A stretch of 64,000 bases of DNA from JAPKZH01 sp963715635 (GTDB lineage Bacteria > Acidobacteriota > Aminicenantia > Aminicenantales > UBA4085), in the NCBI GenBank assembly GCA_963715635.1, contig OY970261.1:3720001-3784000 (forward strand). The letters are read 5' to 3'. The translations under genes were made by a program, and so were the position numbers. Below, piece by piece: positions 17,063-25,819 of this stretch. Below the pieces are notes generated by a model, which worked only from the letters and a program-made list of their open reading frames with translations, was not told the origin of the DNA and made no database searches. Each line of letters begins with the position of its first letter. Position 1 is the stretch's first letter.

Positions 17063-17124
17063 CCAAGTGGTAAGGCAGCGGACTTTGGATCCGCCATCCG
17101 GGGGTTCGAATCCTCCCGCCCCAG
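17053..17124 (+). tRNA. tRNA-Gln (anticodon UUG)
   Basis: A 72-nt cloverleaf: acceptor stem TGGGGTG (17053-17059) with CGCCCCA (17117-17123), discriminator G at 17124, D arm with AAGTGGTAAGGC, anticodon stem GCGGA/TCCGC with loop CTTTGGA giving UUG, and T arm GGGGGTTCGAATCCTCC. CCA is not encoded. The first ten bases overlap the last codons and stop of ispE, so the tRNA is probably cut out of the ispE-prs transcript. Confidence 0.97.
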
Positions 17125-17162
17125 TTTAGATATTATGACAATTGAATGAAAAGGAATCGGCC

Positions 17163-18092
17163 ATGAAAGTATTCGCCGGGTCTTCGAACGTGGGTCTTGC
17201 CTCGGAGATTGCCAAATATCTCAAGATCGAGCTGGGGACGTGCGTTCTGGAACGCTTCAGCGACGGGGAAATCCACTTTTACATCGACGAAAATGTCCGC
17301 GGCGAAGATATCTTTATTATCCAGAGCGGGTCCTACGACGCCAATTTCCACCTGATGCAGCTCTTTTTCATGATCGACGCCTTCAAGCGGGCCTCGGCCG
17401 AGCGGGTCACGGCGGTCATGCCCTACTACTGCTATGCCCGCCAGGACTGGAAGGACCGGCCGCGGGTCCCCATCTCGGCCAGGCTGGTGGCTGACCTATT
17501 GGAGGCCGCTGGGGCCGGCAGGGTTCTGACCATGGACCTTCATTCGCCCCAGATCCAGGGCTTTTTTTCGATCCCTGTCGATAACCTGACGGGCACCCCG
17601 GTGCTAACCAAATACATCAAGAGCCTGAGGCTCGAGGACCTGGCGGTCGTCTCCCCGGATGCCGGCGGCGTGGGCCGGGCCAAATTTTTTGCCAAGCGCC
17701 TGGACGCCAACCTGGCCATCATCGATAAGCGCCGGCCGGCGCCCAACGTGGCCCAGGTCTTCAACGTGATCGGCGACGTCGAGGACAAGAACTGCGTCCT
17801 GTTCGACGACATGGTGGATACGGCCGGCACGCTTGTCCTCAGCGCCGAAGCGCTCCGGGCCAACGGCGCCAAGCGCATCTTTGCCGCCTGCACCCATCCC
17901 GTGTTGTCGGGCCAGGCGATCGCCAAGATCGAACAATCGCCCCTCGAAAAAATCATCGTTTCCAATACCATCCCCTCGACGGAGAAGAGCCGGGCCTGTC
18001 CAAAAATCGTCATCCTTTCGGTTGCCGAGCTTTTTGGAGAAGCCATTCGACGGATCAATGAAGGCAGCTCCGTGAGTTCACTGTTTGTTTAG
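17163..18092 (+). CDS. prs: Ribose-phosphate pyrophosphokinase
   Basis: Makes PRPP from ribose 5-phosphate and ATP for nucleotide, His and Trp synthesis. 309 residues, normal. Seen: FAGSSNVGLASEIAKYL, the flexible-loop/ATP region YYCYARQDWKDRPRVPISA, VLTMDLHSPQIQGFF, and the PRPP-binding loop CVLFDDMVDTAGTL. I choose the ATG at 17163, with AAAGGAA eight nt upstream; an in-frame ATG seven codons earlier lacks a ribosome site. It follows the tRNA-Gln gene by 38 nt and is followed by rplY. Confidence 0.96.
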   Translation: MKVFAGSSNVGLASEIAKYLKIELGTCVLERFSDGEIHFYIDENVRGEDIFIIQSGSYDANFHLMQLFFMIDAFKRASAERVTAVMPYYCYARQDWKDRPRVPISARLVADLLEAAGAGRVLTMDLHSPQIQGFFSIPVDNLTGTPVLTKYIKSLRLEDLAVVSPDAGGVGRAKFFAKRLDANLAIIDKRRPAPNVAQVFNVIGDVEDKNCVLFDDMVDTAGTLVLSAEALRANGAKRIFAACTHPVLSGQAIAKIEQSPLEKIIVSNTIPSTEKSRACPKIVILSVAELFGEAIRRINEGSSVSSLFV

Positions 18093-18105
18093 GAGGAAGA
18101 AGACA

Positions 18106-18786
18106 ATGAGCCTTGTCGTTAAAAGCGAAAAACGAGATGCATTCGGGAAAAATGCCTCGCGGCGGATCCGGAGGGGCGGCCTGATTCCGGCCATCCTCTA
18201 CGGGGAAGGCGCGGGCAATGTTCCTCTCGTCGTGTCCAAGAAGGACATCATCTCGATCCTCAAGTCCGAGTCCGGGGAGAACACGATCTTCCGGATTGCC
18301 TTCGATTCGGAAGAGACCGATGTCATGATCAAGGCCTTGCAGGTCGACCCGACGACCGACGAGCTGCTCCATGCCGACCTGATCAAGATCATGATGGACA
18401 AAGCGATCCGGGTCCAGGTTCCCATCGAGCTCATGGGCGAAGCCATCGGCGTCAAGTCCGAGGGCGGGTTTACGGATTTCATGTTGCGGGAAGCCGAGGT
18501 CGAATGTTTGCCCCAAAACATCCCCGACCATTTGACCGTGGACGTTTCCGGCCTGCATCTCCACCAGTCCGTAAAGGCCGGTGAAATCGCGCTGCCCGAG
18601 GCCGTGAAGCTGATCGCCGATCCTGGCGCAGTCATCGTCTTGATCCAGGTGCCGCACGAAGAAAAAGTCGAAGCCAAGCCAGAAGAGGAAGCGGCGGCAG
18701 CCGCCGCGGCGGCCGCGGCGGAGCCTGCGGAGCCCGAGGTCATCAAGAAAGAGCGCGCCCCGAAAGAGGAAGAGGAAAAGGGGTAA
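18106..18786 (+). CDS. rplY: 50S ribosomal protein L25, long Ctc form
   Basis: 226 residues: L25 domain at the N-terminus (KSEKRDAFGKNASRRIRRGG, then IPAILYGEG) and the TL5/CTC C-terminal domain up to about 190 (VDVSGLHLHQSVKAGEI). A low-complexity tail follows with a run of ten alanines and Glu/Lys clusters. It binds 5S rRNA. AGGAGGA lies eight nt before the ATG, so an earlier in-frame start is unlikely. Lies between prs and pth, a frequent bacterial order. Confidence 0.95.
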   Translation: MSLVVKSEKRDAFGKNASRRIRRGGLIPAILYGEGAGNVPLVVSKKDIISILKSESGENTIFRIAFDSEETDVMIKALQVDPTTDELLHADLIKIMMDKAIRVQVPIELMGEAIGVKSEGGFTDFMLREAEVECLPQNIPDHLTVDVSGLHLHQSVKAGEIALPEAVKLIADPGAVIVLIQVPHEEKVEAKPEEEAAAAAAAAAAEPAEPEVIKKERAPKEEEEKG

Positions 18787-18789
18787 TCC

Positions 18790-19347
18790 TTGTGGGCGGT
18801 GGTGGGCCTTGGAAATCCCGGTCGGCGATATTCGGCCACCAGGCATAATGTGGGCTTCATGTTTATCAAGCGTTTGGCGCGAGACCGTGATGTCAAGGTG
18901 AAAAAGAGGAAGTTCCTGTCGAAGACCGCGGAGGTCGAGATTGCCCAGGAACGGGTGGTCCTGGCCATGCCCCAGACCTTCATGAACAAGAGCGGCGAAG
19001 CGGTCCGAGCGCTCTTGGAGGGGACCGGCATCGAACCCGGGAAACTGGTCGTCATCTATGACGACGTCGACCTGCCCCTCGGCCAAATCCGCGTCCGCAA
19101 AGAAGGCGGGGCGGGAACGCATAAAGGGATGGTCTCGATCGTCGAAGAAATCGAGACGACCCGGTTCCCCAGGATTCGGGTAGGGATCGGGCCGTTCCCC
19201 GACGGCGCCGATCGAGTCGACCATGTCCTCTCGCCCTTCGTCGACTCAGAAAAGGAGCTCCTCGAGCAGAGCCTGGAACGGGCCGGGCAGGCTTTGGCGT
19301 TAATCATGGCCGGTCATATCGACCAAGCCATGAACAGTTATAATTAG
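18790..19347 (+). CDS. pth: Peptidyl-tRNA hydrolase
   Basis: Recycles peptidyl-tRNA released from ribosomes. 185 residues. Signatures: VGLGNPGRRYSATRHNVGF (with the catalytic His and substrate Asn), MPQTFMNKSG, and YDDVDLPLGQIRVRKEGGAG followed by THKG; the usual GSAGGHNG is altered to GAGTHKG. The start is TTG at 18790, supported by AGGGG six nt upstream and by the position of the first conserved residues; no ATG fits. Starts 3 nt after the rplY stop. Confidence 0.92.
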   Translation: MWAVVGLGNPGRRYSATRHNVGFMFIKRLARDRDVKVKKRKFLSKTAEVEIAQERVVLAMPQTFMNKSGEAVRALLEGTGIEPGKLVVIYDDVDLPLGQIRVRKEGGAGTHKGMVSIVEEIETTRFPRIRVGIGPFPDGADRVDHVLSPFVDSEKELLEQSLERAGQALALIMAGHIDQAMNSYN

Positions 19348-19350
19348 ATG

Positions 19351-19373
19351 CGGCGATAATTAGATTATCGCCG
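19351..19373. other. Perfect hairpin after pth
   Basis: CGGCGATAAT, a three-base loop TAG, then ATTATCGCCG: a perfect 10-bp stem just after the pth stop. No T run follows, so it is not a standard intrinsic terminator; it could be an RNA processing or stability element between pth and the ribosomal protein genes. Confidence 0.5.
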
Positions 19374-19400
19374 ACATCAAAAAGGGGAAACCCAAGAAGT

Positions 19401-19450
19401 TCTCCTTGCTCCTTCCGATAAAGGAGGGAGCTGCCAATCCATAAGGAGGT
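19401..19450 (+). promoter_or_regulatory. rpsF leader hairpin, possible S6:S18 autoregulatory site
   Basis: CTCCTT (19409-19414) pairs with AAGGAG (19421-19426) around the loop CCGATA, directly upstream of the AAGGAGG ribosome site of rpsF. A CCG trinucleotide presented in a hairpin is the key feature of the known S6:S18-binding leader motif in rpsF operons. The match is only partial, so this is tentative. Confidence 0.35.
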
Positions 19451-19454
19451 TTCT

Positions 19455-19880
19455 ATGCGATTGTATGAAACAGGATTCCTCGTCTCACCCACGCTGACCG
19501 AGGAAGAGGCGGACGCCATCATCCAGCAGATGGCGGACGTCGTTTCCCAGAAGAACGGGAAGATGATCAAGCAGGAAAAATGGGGGAAAAGGAAAATGGC
19601 CTACCCGATCAAAAAGTTCGGCGATGCCTATTATGTCTTTTTCCACTATGAGGGTGGGCCGGAGATCCCCCAGGAACTCGGCCGGCGGTTCCGGCAGATG
19701 GACACGATCCTGCGCTACCTCAACTTGAACAAGGAAACCCAGGCCAATGTCCGGAAAAAGAAGAAGGCCGAGAAGAAAAGCAGAGCCCGGGAAGCGGCTG
19801 TTGGAGACGAGACGGCCGAGGGCTTGAGCGGGAAAGGCGAAAGCCCGGCCGCGGCGGACAAGAAACGCGAGGAGGAATAG
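19455..19880 (+). CDS. rpsF: 30S ribosomal protein S6
   Basis: 141 residues. The S6 fold occupies the first 95 (LYETGFLVSPTLTEEEADAI, KWGKRKMAYPIKK, QMDTILRYLNL) and binds next to S18 on the platform. A 45-residue hydrophilic tail rich in Lys, Glu and Ala is an extension over typical S6. AAGGAGG is seven nt upstream of the ATG. First gene of the rpsF-rpsR-rplI run. Confidence 0.96.
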   Translation: MRLYETGFLVSPTLTEEEADAIIQQMADVVSQKNGKMIKQEKWGKRKMAYPIKKFGDAYYVFFHYEGGPEIPQELGRRFRQMDTILRYLNLNKETQANVRKKKKAEKKSRAREAAVGDETAEGLSGKGESPAAADKKREEE

Positions 19881-19881
19881 A

Positions 19882-20139
19882 ATGGCCCGAGACGAACGGA
19901 TTGAAAAAAGCTCCTACAAGAAATTTTTCCCGCCCAAGAAGAAGTTCTGCCGATTCTGCCAGAGAAACATCAAGTTTATCGATTATAAGAACGTCGACAT
20001 CCTGAAAAAATACGTCCCGGACAGGGGCAAGATCTCTCCCCGGCGGGTGACGGGGACGTGTGCCTTCCACCAAAGAAAGCTGGCCGCGGCGGTGAAGCGG
20101 GCGCGGCTGATGGCCCTGCTGCACTACGTCGAGGACTAG
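19882..20139 (+). CDS. rpsR: 30S ribosomal protein S18
   Basis: 85 residues. The N-terminal part has KKFCRFCQRN and, after the RNA-binding KYVPDRGKISPRRVTGTC, further Cys/His, so it is the zinc-binding (Cys-containing) form of S18. The stop of rpsF and this ATG are one base apart. Partner of S6 in the 30S platform. Confidence 0.97.
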   Translation: MARDERIEKSSYKKFFPPKKKFCRFCQRNIKFIDYKNVDILKKYVPDRGKISPRRVTGTCAFHQRKLAAAVKRARLMALLHYVED

Positions 20140-20166
20140 GGACGCCAGCCTGAAGCAGGAGGACAC

Positions 20167-20655
20167 ATGAAGGTCATTCTCAAACAAGACGTAGAAAATG
20201 TGGGGCGGAAGGGCGATGTCATCAATGTCTCGCCGGGCTACGGCCGGAATTATCTCATCCCCAAAAAGCTGGCCCTCCAGGTCACGGCCTCCAACAGAAA
20301 GATGATCGCCATCGAACAGCAGGCCCTGAAAAAAAAGGTTGAGCAGGAGCGTCTCTCTTATCAGGAGCTCATCCAGAAGCTCAATCAGGTCACCCTGTCT
20401 TTTGCGCGAAAGGCGGGGGAAAAGGACCATATCTTCGGCTCGGTGAGCGTCTCGGACGTCAAGGAAGGCTTGGACAAGCTGGGATTCGACATCGACAAGA
20501 AAAAGATCGCCATGGATGAGCCGCTCAAAAGGCTGGGGAACTATACGGTGCCGATCAAGGTCTATCATGACGATAAAGCGGAGATCAAGGTCGCCGTGGT
20601 CAAGGAAGACGAGGGCGAAGCGGGCGCCGGCCAAGAAAAAAAAGCTGAAAAATAA
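20167..20655 (+). CDS. rplI: 50S ribosomal protein L9
   Basis: 162 residues; N-terminal domain MKVILKQDVENVGRKGDVIN then PGYGRNYLIPKKLA (L9 signature), a long connecting helix, and the C-terminal domain ending near 146 with a short Glu/Lys tail. AGGAGG lies upstream. Third gene of the rpsF run, followed by dnaB after 61 nt. Confidence 0.97.
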   Translation: MKVILKQDVENVGRKGDVINVSPGYGRNYLIPKKLALQVTASNRKMIAIEQQALKKKVEQERLSYQELIQKLNQVTLSFARKAGEKDHIFGSVSVSDVKEGLDKLGFDIDKKKIAMDEPLKRLGNYTVPIKVYHDDKAEIKVAVVKEDEGEAGAGQEKKAEK

Positions 20656-20716
20656 AGCGGACCGGACGCGATAAAAAAAGCGAAGCGGATTCTGGCAGCC
20701 CGAAAGGAGGGGAATC

Positions 20717-22093
20717 GTGGAACTTGATTCAATGTTTCTCAAAAAGACCCCTCCCCACAGTCCTGAGGCCGAGAAGACCGTTCTCGGCGGGATCCTGGTC
20801 AATAACGAAAACCTCAATGTCGTGCTGTCCACCATCTCGCCCGAAGATTTTTATAAGGAAGCCCACCGGAAGATCCTGGAAAAGATCATCTATCTCGTCG
20901 ATAAAGGAGTCCCCGTCGAGCTCCTGTCTTTGAGCGAAGAGCTGCGCCGGGAGGGCTCGTTGGAGGATGTCGGCGGGGCGGCCTACCTGTCTTCTCTCAT
21001 GGACGGCGTTCCCAGAAATCTGAACGTCGAGTACTATGCGCAGATCATCAAGGAGAAATCGCTCCTCAGGCGCCTCATCCTTTCCTCCGCCAAGATCATC
21101 TCGGCCAGCTACGAGGAAAAAGATGAAGCCGACGAGCTCCTCAACACGGCCCAGGCCGCCATCCTGGATGTCGCCGAACAGCGGATCCGGCCGGGATTTA
21201 TCCCGCTGGGGATGCTGACCAAGTCGACCATGAGTATCATCGAACGGTTGGCCGAGCGGCGGGAAGCCGTGACCGGCGTCCCCTCCGGCTTCCGCGACCT
21301 GGACAAGATGACGGCCGGCTTTCATCCGGCCGAGCTGGTCATCATCGCCGCCCGTCCTTCCATGGGCAAGACGGCCCTCTGCCTGAACATTTCGCAGTAC
21401 GTCGGGACGAAAACGGATTATGCGGTCGGCTTCTTCTCGATGGAGATGTCCAAGGAGTCAATCGTCATCCGTCTGCTCTGCGCGGACGCCATGATCGATA
21501 TCCGGAGCGCCAGGACGGGGTATATCAGCGACCGGGAGTTCGAGAAGCTCAAGCTCAGCGCGGAAAAGCTCACCCGGGCGCGCGTCTTTATCGATGAGAC
21601 ACCGGCCCTGACGCTCATGGAGATGAAGGCCAAAGCGCGGCGCCTGAAGATGGAGCGGAACTTGGACATTGTCTTTATCGATTATATCCAGCTCATGCGG
21701 ACCAGCGGCCGCTTTGAAAACAGGAACCAGGAGATGTCGTATATCACGCGGTCCCTCAAGGAGCTGGCCAAGGAGCTCCGCATCCCGGTCGTCGGGATCT
21801 CCCAGCTCAGCCGGGCGCCGGAGAAAGGCCGCGGCAAACCCCGTCCCCAGCTTTCGGACTTGCGGGAATCCGGAGCCATCGAGCAGGATGCCGACGTGGT
21901 CATCTTCATTTATCGCGAAGAGATGTATCTGTCCAAGGAGGAACGACTCCGGGAAGTCAAGCTGCAGGGCGTCGCCGAAGTCAACATCGCCAAGCAGAGG
22001 AACGGACCGACAGACACCATCAAGCTTGCCTTCCAGGACAAATATGCCAGGTTTTCGGACCTCGATTTTTCTTACCAGGACGTTGAGTCTTAG
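20717..22093 (+). CDS. dnaB: Replicative DNA helicase DnaB
   Basis: Hexameric 5'-3' helicase of the replication fork. 458 residues. The N-terminal domain starts with TPPHSPEAEKTVLGGIL; the RecA-like domain has Walker A ARPSMGKTALCLNI, Walker B IVFIDYIQLM, and the DnaB motif ISQLSRAPEKGRGKPRPQLS with the arginine-finger and DLRESGAIEQDADVVIFIYR. No intein. The start is GTG at 20717, AAAGGAGG nine nt upstream. The rplI-dnaB order is widely conserved. Confidence 0.97.
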   Translation: MELDSMFLKKTPPHSPEAEKTVLGGILVNNENLNVVLSTISPEDFYKEAHRKILEKIIYLVDKGVPVELLSLSEELRREGSLEDVGGAAYLSSLMDGVPRNLNVEYYAQIIKEKSLLRRLILSSAKIISASYEEKDEADELLNTAQAAILDVAEQRIRPGFIPLGMLTKSTMSIIERLAERREAVTGVPSGFRDLDKMTAGFHPAELVIIAARPSMGKTALCLNISQYVGTKTDYAVGFFSMEMSKESIVIRLLCADAMIDIRSARTGYISDREFEKLKLSAEKLTRARVFIDETPALTLMEMKAKARRLKMERNLDIVFIDYIQLMRTSGRFENRNQEMSYITRSLKELAKELRIPVVGISQLSRAPEKGRGKPRPQLSDLRESGAIEQDADVVIFIYREEMYLSKEERLREVKLQGVAEVNIAKQRNGPTDTIKLAFQDKYARFSDLDFSYQDVES

Positions 22094-22128
22094 CCCATGG
22101 TCCACAGGGGGAAGGGATTGGAGATTCG

Positions 22129-23484
22129 GTGAAACCCAAGGCCGTTTTTATTTGCCAGAACTGCGGCTTTCAGTCGCCCAAGTGGCTGGGCCGATGCCCG
22201 AGTTGCGGCGAGTGGAACACGCTCATCGAAGAGATCGAGGAAGAGGCGGCAGCCGAATATTCTTTTCCGCCGTCTGAGCCCGTTCTTTATCAAGATATCA
22301 AGGAATTCAAGAAGCCGAGGGTCAAGGTCAAGATCGAAGAGTTCAACAAAGTCCTGGGCGGGGGCGTTGTCCTCGGCTCGGTGGTGCTCGTCGGCGGAGA
22401 GCCGGGCATCGGCAAGTCGACGCTGTTGCTCCAGGTTTCGCGGGATTTTGCCGGCGAAGAGGAAAAGGTCCTCTATATCTCCGGCGAAGAATCCCTGGAA
22501 CAGATCAAGCTCCGCGGCGACAGGCTCGGTGTCCGCGACGGTCAGCTTTACCTTTTGGCGGAGACAAACCTAGAAAGGATTTTGGTCCAGGCGGAAAAAA
22601 TCATGCCCCAAATCCTCGTCCTGGATTCCATCCAGACCATTTTTTCAGCGAAGCTCTCCTCCAGCCCCGGCACGATCAGCCAAGTCCGGGAGGTCGCCAA
22701 CCAGGTCTTCCGGTTTGCCAAGCGCAACCAGGTGTCCTCGTTCCTCATCGGGCACATCACGAAAGAAGGCTCGCTGGCCGGACCCAAATCTCTCGAGCAC
22801 ATGGTGGATGTCGTCTTGCTTTTTGAGGGAGAGCGGGACCACAGCCACCGGGTGCTCCGGGCGCTGAAAAACCGGTTCGGCCCGGTTTCGGAGCTGGCCA
22901 TTTTTGAGATGGCCGCCAACGGCCTCCAGGCCATCTCCAACCCTTCGGCCTTTTTCCTCAAGGAGAGGCCGGTCCATGCGGCCGGGAGCATAGTCGTCTC
23001 CACGATCAAGGGCACACGGCCGCTCCTGGTCGAGATCCAGTGCCTGGTCTCTTCCACGCTCTTTACGTCCAACCCGAGGCGTATGACCGTGGGGTTGGAC
23101 CACTTCCGAGCGGCGATGCTCTTGGCCATCGTGGAAAAGAAACTGGGCTTTAGCTTCGCCGGCGAGGACATCTACCTCAATGTGGCCGGGGGGCTGGACA
23201 TCGAGGAGCCGGCGACCGACCTGGGTGTGATTTTGGCCGTGGTCTCCTGTTTGAAAAACAGGGCCGTCCCGCCGGCCCTGGCTGCCTTCGGAGAGGTCGG
23301 CCTGAGCGGCGAGATTCGGTCTGTCGGCCAGGCTTTGGCCAGGGTCAAAGAGGCCGGCTCATTGGGCTTTGAGACGGTCATCCTTCCCCAGGGGAATATC
23401 GCCCTTCTCCAGAAAGAGGAGCTGCCGGGCGTGAGGCTCCTGGGCGTAAAAAATATTCAAGAAGCCATCGATAAGGTATTTTAA
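22129..23484 (+). CDS. radA: DNA repair protein RadA
   Basis: Hexameric helicase that extends D-loops in recombination. 451 residues. C4 zinc finger FICQNCGFQSPKWLGRCPSC at the start, Walker A GGEPGIGKST, Walker B ILVLDSIQT, the RadA motif LKNRFGPVSELAIFEM (KNRFG), and a Lon-protease-like C-terminal domain (DIYLNVAGGLDIEEPATDLG) without an obvious serine protease role. Start is GTG at 22129. Downstream of dnaB and 20 nt before the PIN/TRAM gene, a common arrangement. Confidence 0.96.
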   Translation: MKPKAVFICQNCGFQSPKWLGRCPSCGEWNTLIEEIEEEAAAEYSFPPSEPVLYQDIKEFKKPRVKVKIEEFNKVLGGGVVLGSVVLVGGEPGIGKSTLLLQVSRDFAGEEEKVLYISGEESLEQIKLRGDRLGVRDGQLYLLAETNLERILVQAEKIMPQILVLDSIQTIFSAKLSSSPGTISQVREVANQVFRFAKRNQVSSFLIGHITKEGSLAGPKSLEHMVDVVLLFEGERDHSHRVLRALKNRFGPVSELAIFEMAANGLQAISNPSAFFLKERPVHAAGSIVVSTIKGTRPLLVEIQCLVSSTLFTSNPRRMTVGLDHFRAAMLLAIVEKKLGFSFAGEDIYLNVAGGLDIEEPATDLGVILAVVSCLKNRAVPPALAAFGEVGLSGEIRSVGQALARVKEAGSLGFETVILPQGNIALLQKEELPGVRLLGVKNIQEAIDKVF

Positions 23485-23504
23485 TTTAAATGAGGGGTAG
23501 TCGC

Positions 23505-24494
23505 ATGGGCATTCTTATTTTCCGGATTTTTATCATTGCCTTGGTGACGACCGCCGGCTATTTTTTTCCGATGTTTAATCTCGATCGCAGGATCTCGGCG
23601 GCAGTCGCGTTTGTCCTGGCCGTCATCATCATGTATCTGGAAACGAGGATCCGCAAGACGCAGTTCAAGGTAATCTGGGGCTCGACGATCGGCACGTTTG
23701 CGGGAGTCCTCCTGGGCTGGGGGCTGGGGACCGTTTATCACACCATCACCGACGACCACACCACTGCGGTGTTCATCAGGGTCTTTTTCCTGATCATCAT
23801 GCCCTATATCGGGTTCCTCGTCGGCACCAGAAAGTCCGAGTGGCTGGACCCCGCCTATCTCTTCCGCTTTTTTAAAGAGAAGAGCGTGGGCCGCAGCTAC
23901 AAGATCCTGGATACCAGCGTCATCATCGACGGTCGGATCGCCGATCTCTGCGATACGGCCTTCATCGAGGGGACACTGGTCGTCCCCCAATTCGTCCTCA
24001 AAGAGCTCCAGCTGGTGGCCGATTCCGCGGACGGGTTGAAGAGGCAGCGCGGCCGGCGGGGGCTGGATATTCTGGACCACCTCCAGAAATCGAAGCAGGT
24101 CGCGGTGATGATCACCGAAATGGATTTCCCGGATATCAAGGATGTGGACTCCAAGCTCATCGAACTGGGCAAAAGACTGGATGCCAAGATCGTCACCAAC
24201 GACCTCAATTTGAATAAAGTGGCCCGGCTGCAGGGCATTCCCGTCTTGAACATCAACGAGCTGGCCAATGCCCTCAAGCCCATTGTCCTGCCCGGTGAAT
24301 CCATGCGCGTCTTCATCATCAAAGAGGGCAAGGAAAAGGACCAGGGCGTGGCCTATCTAGATGACGGGACGATGGTCGTTGTGGACAATTCCAGACGGAT
24401 GATCGGACAGAATCTGGATATCACGGTCACCTCGGTCCTGCAGACGACCGTGGGCAAGATGATCTTCGGCCGCTATAACGAAGAGGCCCGATGA
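23505..24494 (+). CDS. YacL-type membrane PIN/TRAM-domain protein
   Basis: 329 residues. Four membrane helices occupy about 1-110, then a PIN nuclease-like domain beginning ILDTSVIIDGRIADL with the acidic residues expected for metal binding (D of LDTS, D of IVTNDLNLNKVA), and a C-terminal TRAM domain ending VTSVLQTTVGKMIF. This is the YacL architecture (PilT/TRAM), usually next to radA and ispD as here. RNase activity is inferred. I start at the ATG at 23505, seven nt after AGGGG; an in-frame ATG five codons earlier is possible. Overlaps ispD by 4 nt. Confidence 0.85.
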   Translation: MGILIFRIFIIALVTTAGYFFPMFNLDRRISAAVAFVLAVIIMYLETRIRKTQFKVIWGSTIGTFAGVLLGWGLGTVYHTITDDHTTAVFIRVFFLIIMPYIGFLVGTRKSEWLDPAYLFRFFKEKSVGRSYKILDTSVIIDGRIADLCDTAFIEGTLVVPQFVLKELQLVADSADGLKRQRGRRGLDILDHLQKSKQVAVMITEMDFPDIKDVDSKLIELGKRLDAKIVTNDLNLNKVARLQGIPVLNINELANALKPIVLPGESMRVFIIKEGKEKDQGVAYLDDGTMVVVDNSRRMIGQNLDITVTSVLQTTVGKMIFGRYNEEAR

Positions 24495-25174
24495 AGAAGG
24501 TTTCCGCCGTCATCGTCGCCGCGGGCGAAGGCCGGCGCTTCGGCGCGGCCAAGCAGTTCGAGCTTCTTCGCGGGAGGCCGGTTTTGGACTGGAGCCTGGA
24601 GGCGTTCGACGCCCATCCCCGAGTGGATGAGATCATTCTTGTCCTGCCGGATGTCGGGGCTAAAAACGAATCCCTGGCCAAGTATAAAAAAATTGCGGGC
24701 GTGGTCCAGGGCGGGGAAAAAAGACAGGATTCGGTCGTCCACGGATTCCGCGCCATCGACGCCCGTAAGGCGGGTATCGTCCTGGTCCATGACGGCGCCC
24801 GTCCGTTGGCGGGCCAAGACCTGATCGGACGTATCATCCTGGCCGCCCAGGAGAAAGGGGCCGTTATCCCGGCCCTGCCTTTGGAGGAGACGGTCAAAGA
24901 AGCTGCGGGCCAGGGAGTCATCCGCACCCTGGACCGGACCCGGATCTTTCGCGTCCAAACTCCCCAGGGATTTTCTTATCCTCTGCTCAAGAGGGCTCTG
25001 GAATCCGCCACGGCGGAAAAATTTTACGGGACGGACGAGGCCGCTCTGGTCGAGCGGCTGGGAGAGAGAGTGTTCATTATTGACGGTGATCCCAAAAACA
25101 TCAAGATCACCGTCCCTCTAGATTTAAAAATAGCGGAGGCGTTCCTTGCAGATGAAGATCGGAATGGGGTATGA
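24491..25174 (+). CDS. ispD: 2-C-methyl-D-erythritol 4-phosphate cytidylyltransferase
   Basis: Second cytidylyl step of the MEP pathway. 227 residues, usual size. Nucleotide-binding signature VSAVIVAAGEGRRFGAAKQF, then VVQGGEKRQDSVVHGF, VLVHDGARPLAG and RTPQ-like RVQTPQGFSYPLL. ATGA overlap with the YacL-type gene upstream and overlap of about 23 nt with ispF downstream, so the three are co-translated. Confidence 0.96.
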   Translation: MKKVSAVIVAAGEGRRFGAAKQFELLRGRPVLDWSLEAFDAHPRVDEIILVLPDVGAKNESLAKYKKIAGVVQGGEKRQDSVVHGFRAIDARKAGIVLVHDGARPLAGQDLIGRIILAAQEKGAVIPALPLEETVKEAAGQGVIRTLDRTRIFRVQTPQGFSYPLLKRALESATAEKFYGTDEAALVERLGERVFIIDGDPKNIKITVPLDLKIAEAFLADEDRNGV

Positions 25175-25625
25175 CCTGCACCGGCTGGTAGCGGGCCGGA
25201 GGCTCTATTTGGGCGGGCTGGAAATTCCGCATGCGCGGGGCCTGGCGGGCCATTCAGACGGGGACGTGCTGATCCATGCCTTGATCGATGCCATCCTGGG
25301 GGCCGTGGGCGAGGGAGACATCGGCCGTCTTTATCCGGACGATGACCCGCGAACCAAAGGGATCCGGAGCACGATACTCTTGAAGGAAGTGATGGCTGGC
25401 TTGGCCAAGAAAAAACTGAAGGTCCTCAGCCTGGATTCTGTCCTCGTGGCGGAGAGACCCAAGCTGGCGCCGCATGTGTCCGCCATGAAAGACATCCTCT
25501 GTCCTCTCCTCCGCATCAAAAAAGAGCATCTGGGAATCAAGGCCAAGACGAACGAAGGCCTGGGACTCATCGGCAGGCAAAGAGCCATTGCCTGCTGGGC
25601 CGTTGTTTTGATCGGGAAGAACTAG
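25152..25625 (+). CDS. ispF: 2-C-methyl-D-erythritol 2,4-cyclodiphosphate synthase
   Basis: 157 residues, normal. Signatures: IGMGYDLHRLVAGRRLYLGG and HSDGDVLIHALIDAILGA with the zinc-binding Asp/His, then the C-terminal IKAKTNEGLGLIGR. I choose the ATG at 25152 (MKIGMGYD); an in-frame TTG two codons earlier is the alternative. The start lies inside ispD. Completes an ispD-ispF pair. Confidence 0.96.
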   Translation: MKIGMGYDLHRLVAGRRLYLGGLEIPHARGLAGHSDGDVLIHALIDAILGAVGEGDIGRLYPDDDPRTKGIRSTILLKEVMAGLAKKKLKVLSLDSVLVAERPKLAPHVSAMKDILCPLLRIKKEHLGIKAKTNEGLGLIGRQRAIACWAVVLIGKN

Positions 25626-25639
25626 GGGGGCGAAAAAAG

Positions 25640-25690
25640 GCAAAAAAAGAGGCTGCCATTTGCTCTTGAGGAGAGAAACGGCAGCCTCTT
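25640..25690 (-). terminator. Intrinsic terminator between ispF and the small minus-strand gene
   Basis: AAGAGGCTGCC (25647-25657) pairs perfectly with GGCAGCCTCTT (25680-25690), loop 22 nt. On the minus strand the stem is followed by runs of T (A tracts at 25634-25648 in the given strand), the form of an intrinsic terminator. It may act for the small gene at 25820-26005, and possibly also for ispF although no T run follows on the plus strand. Confidence 0.6.
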
Positions 25691-25819
25691 AGAAGATGGG
25701 AACGACCTGGTATTGTAGGATTAATCTTCGGAAGATCAGGCTGTTCGATCTTTCCATCCAGTTCACCAGCCTTTCCCACGCTTGAATCATGGTGCTCTTC
25801 GTTCCTCGAAGCATGAGGC

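Noticed and set aside
17142..17162. Earlier start for prs (MNEKESA)
   Set aside because: No ribosome site precedes this ATG; AAAGGAA fits the ATG at 17163 and the family N-terminus.
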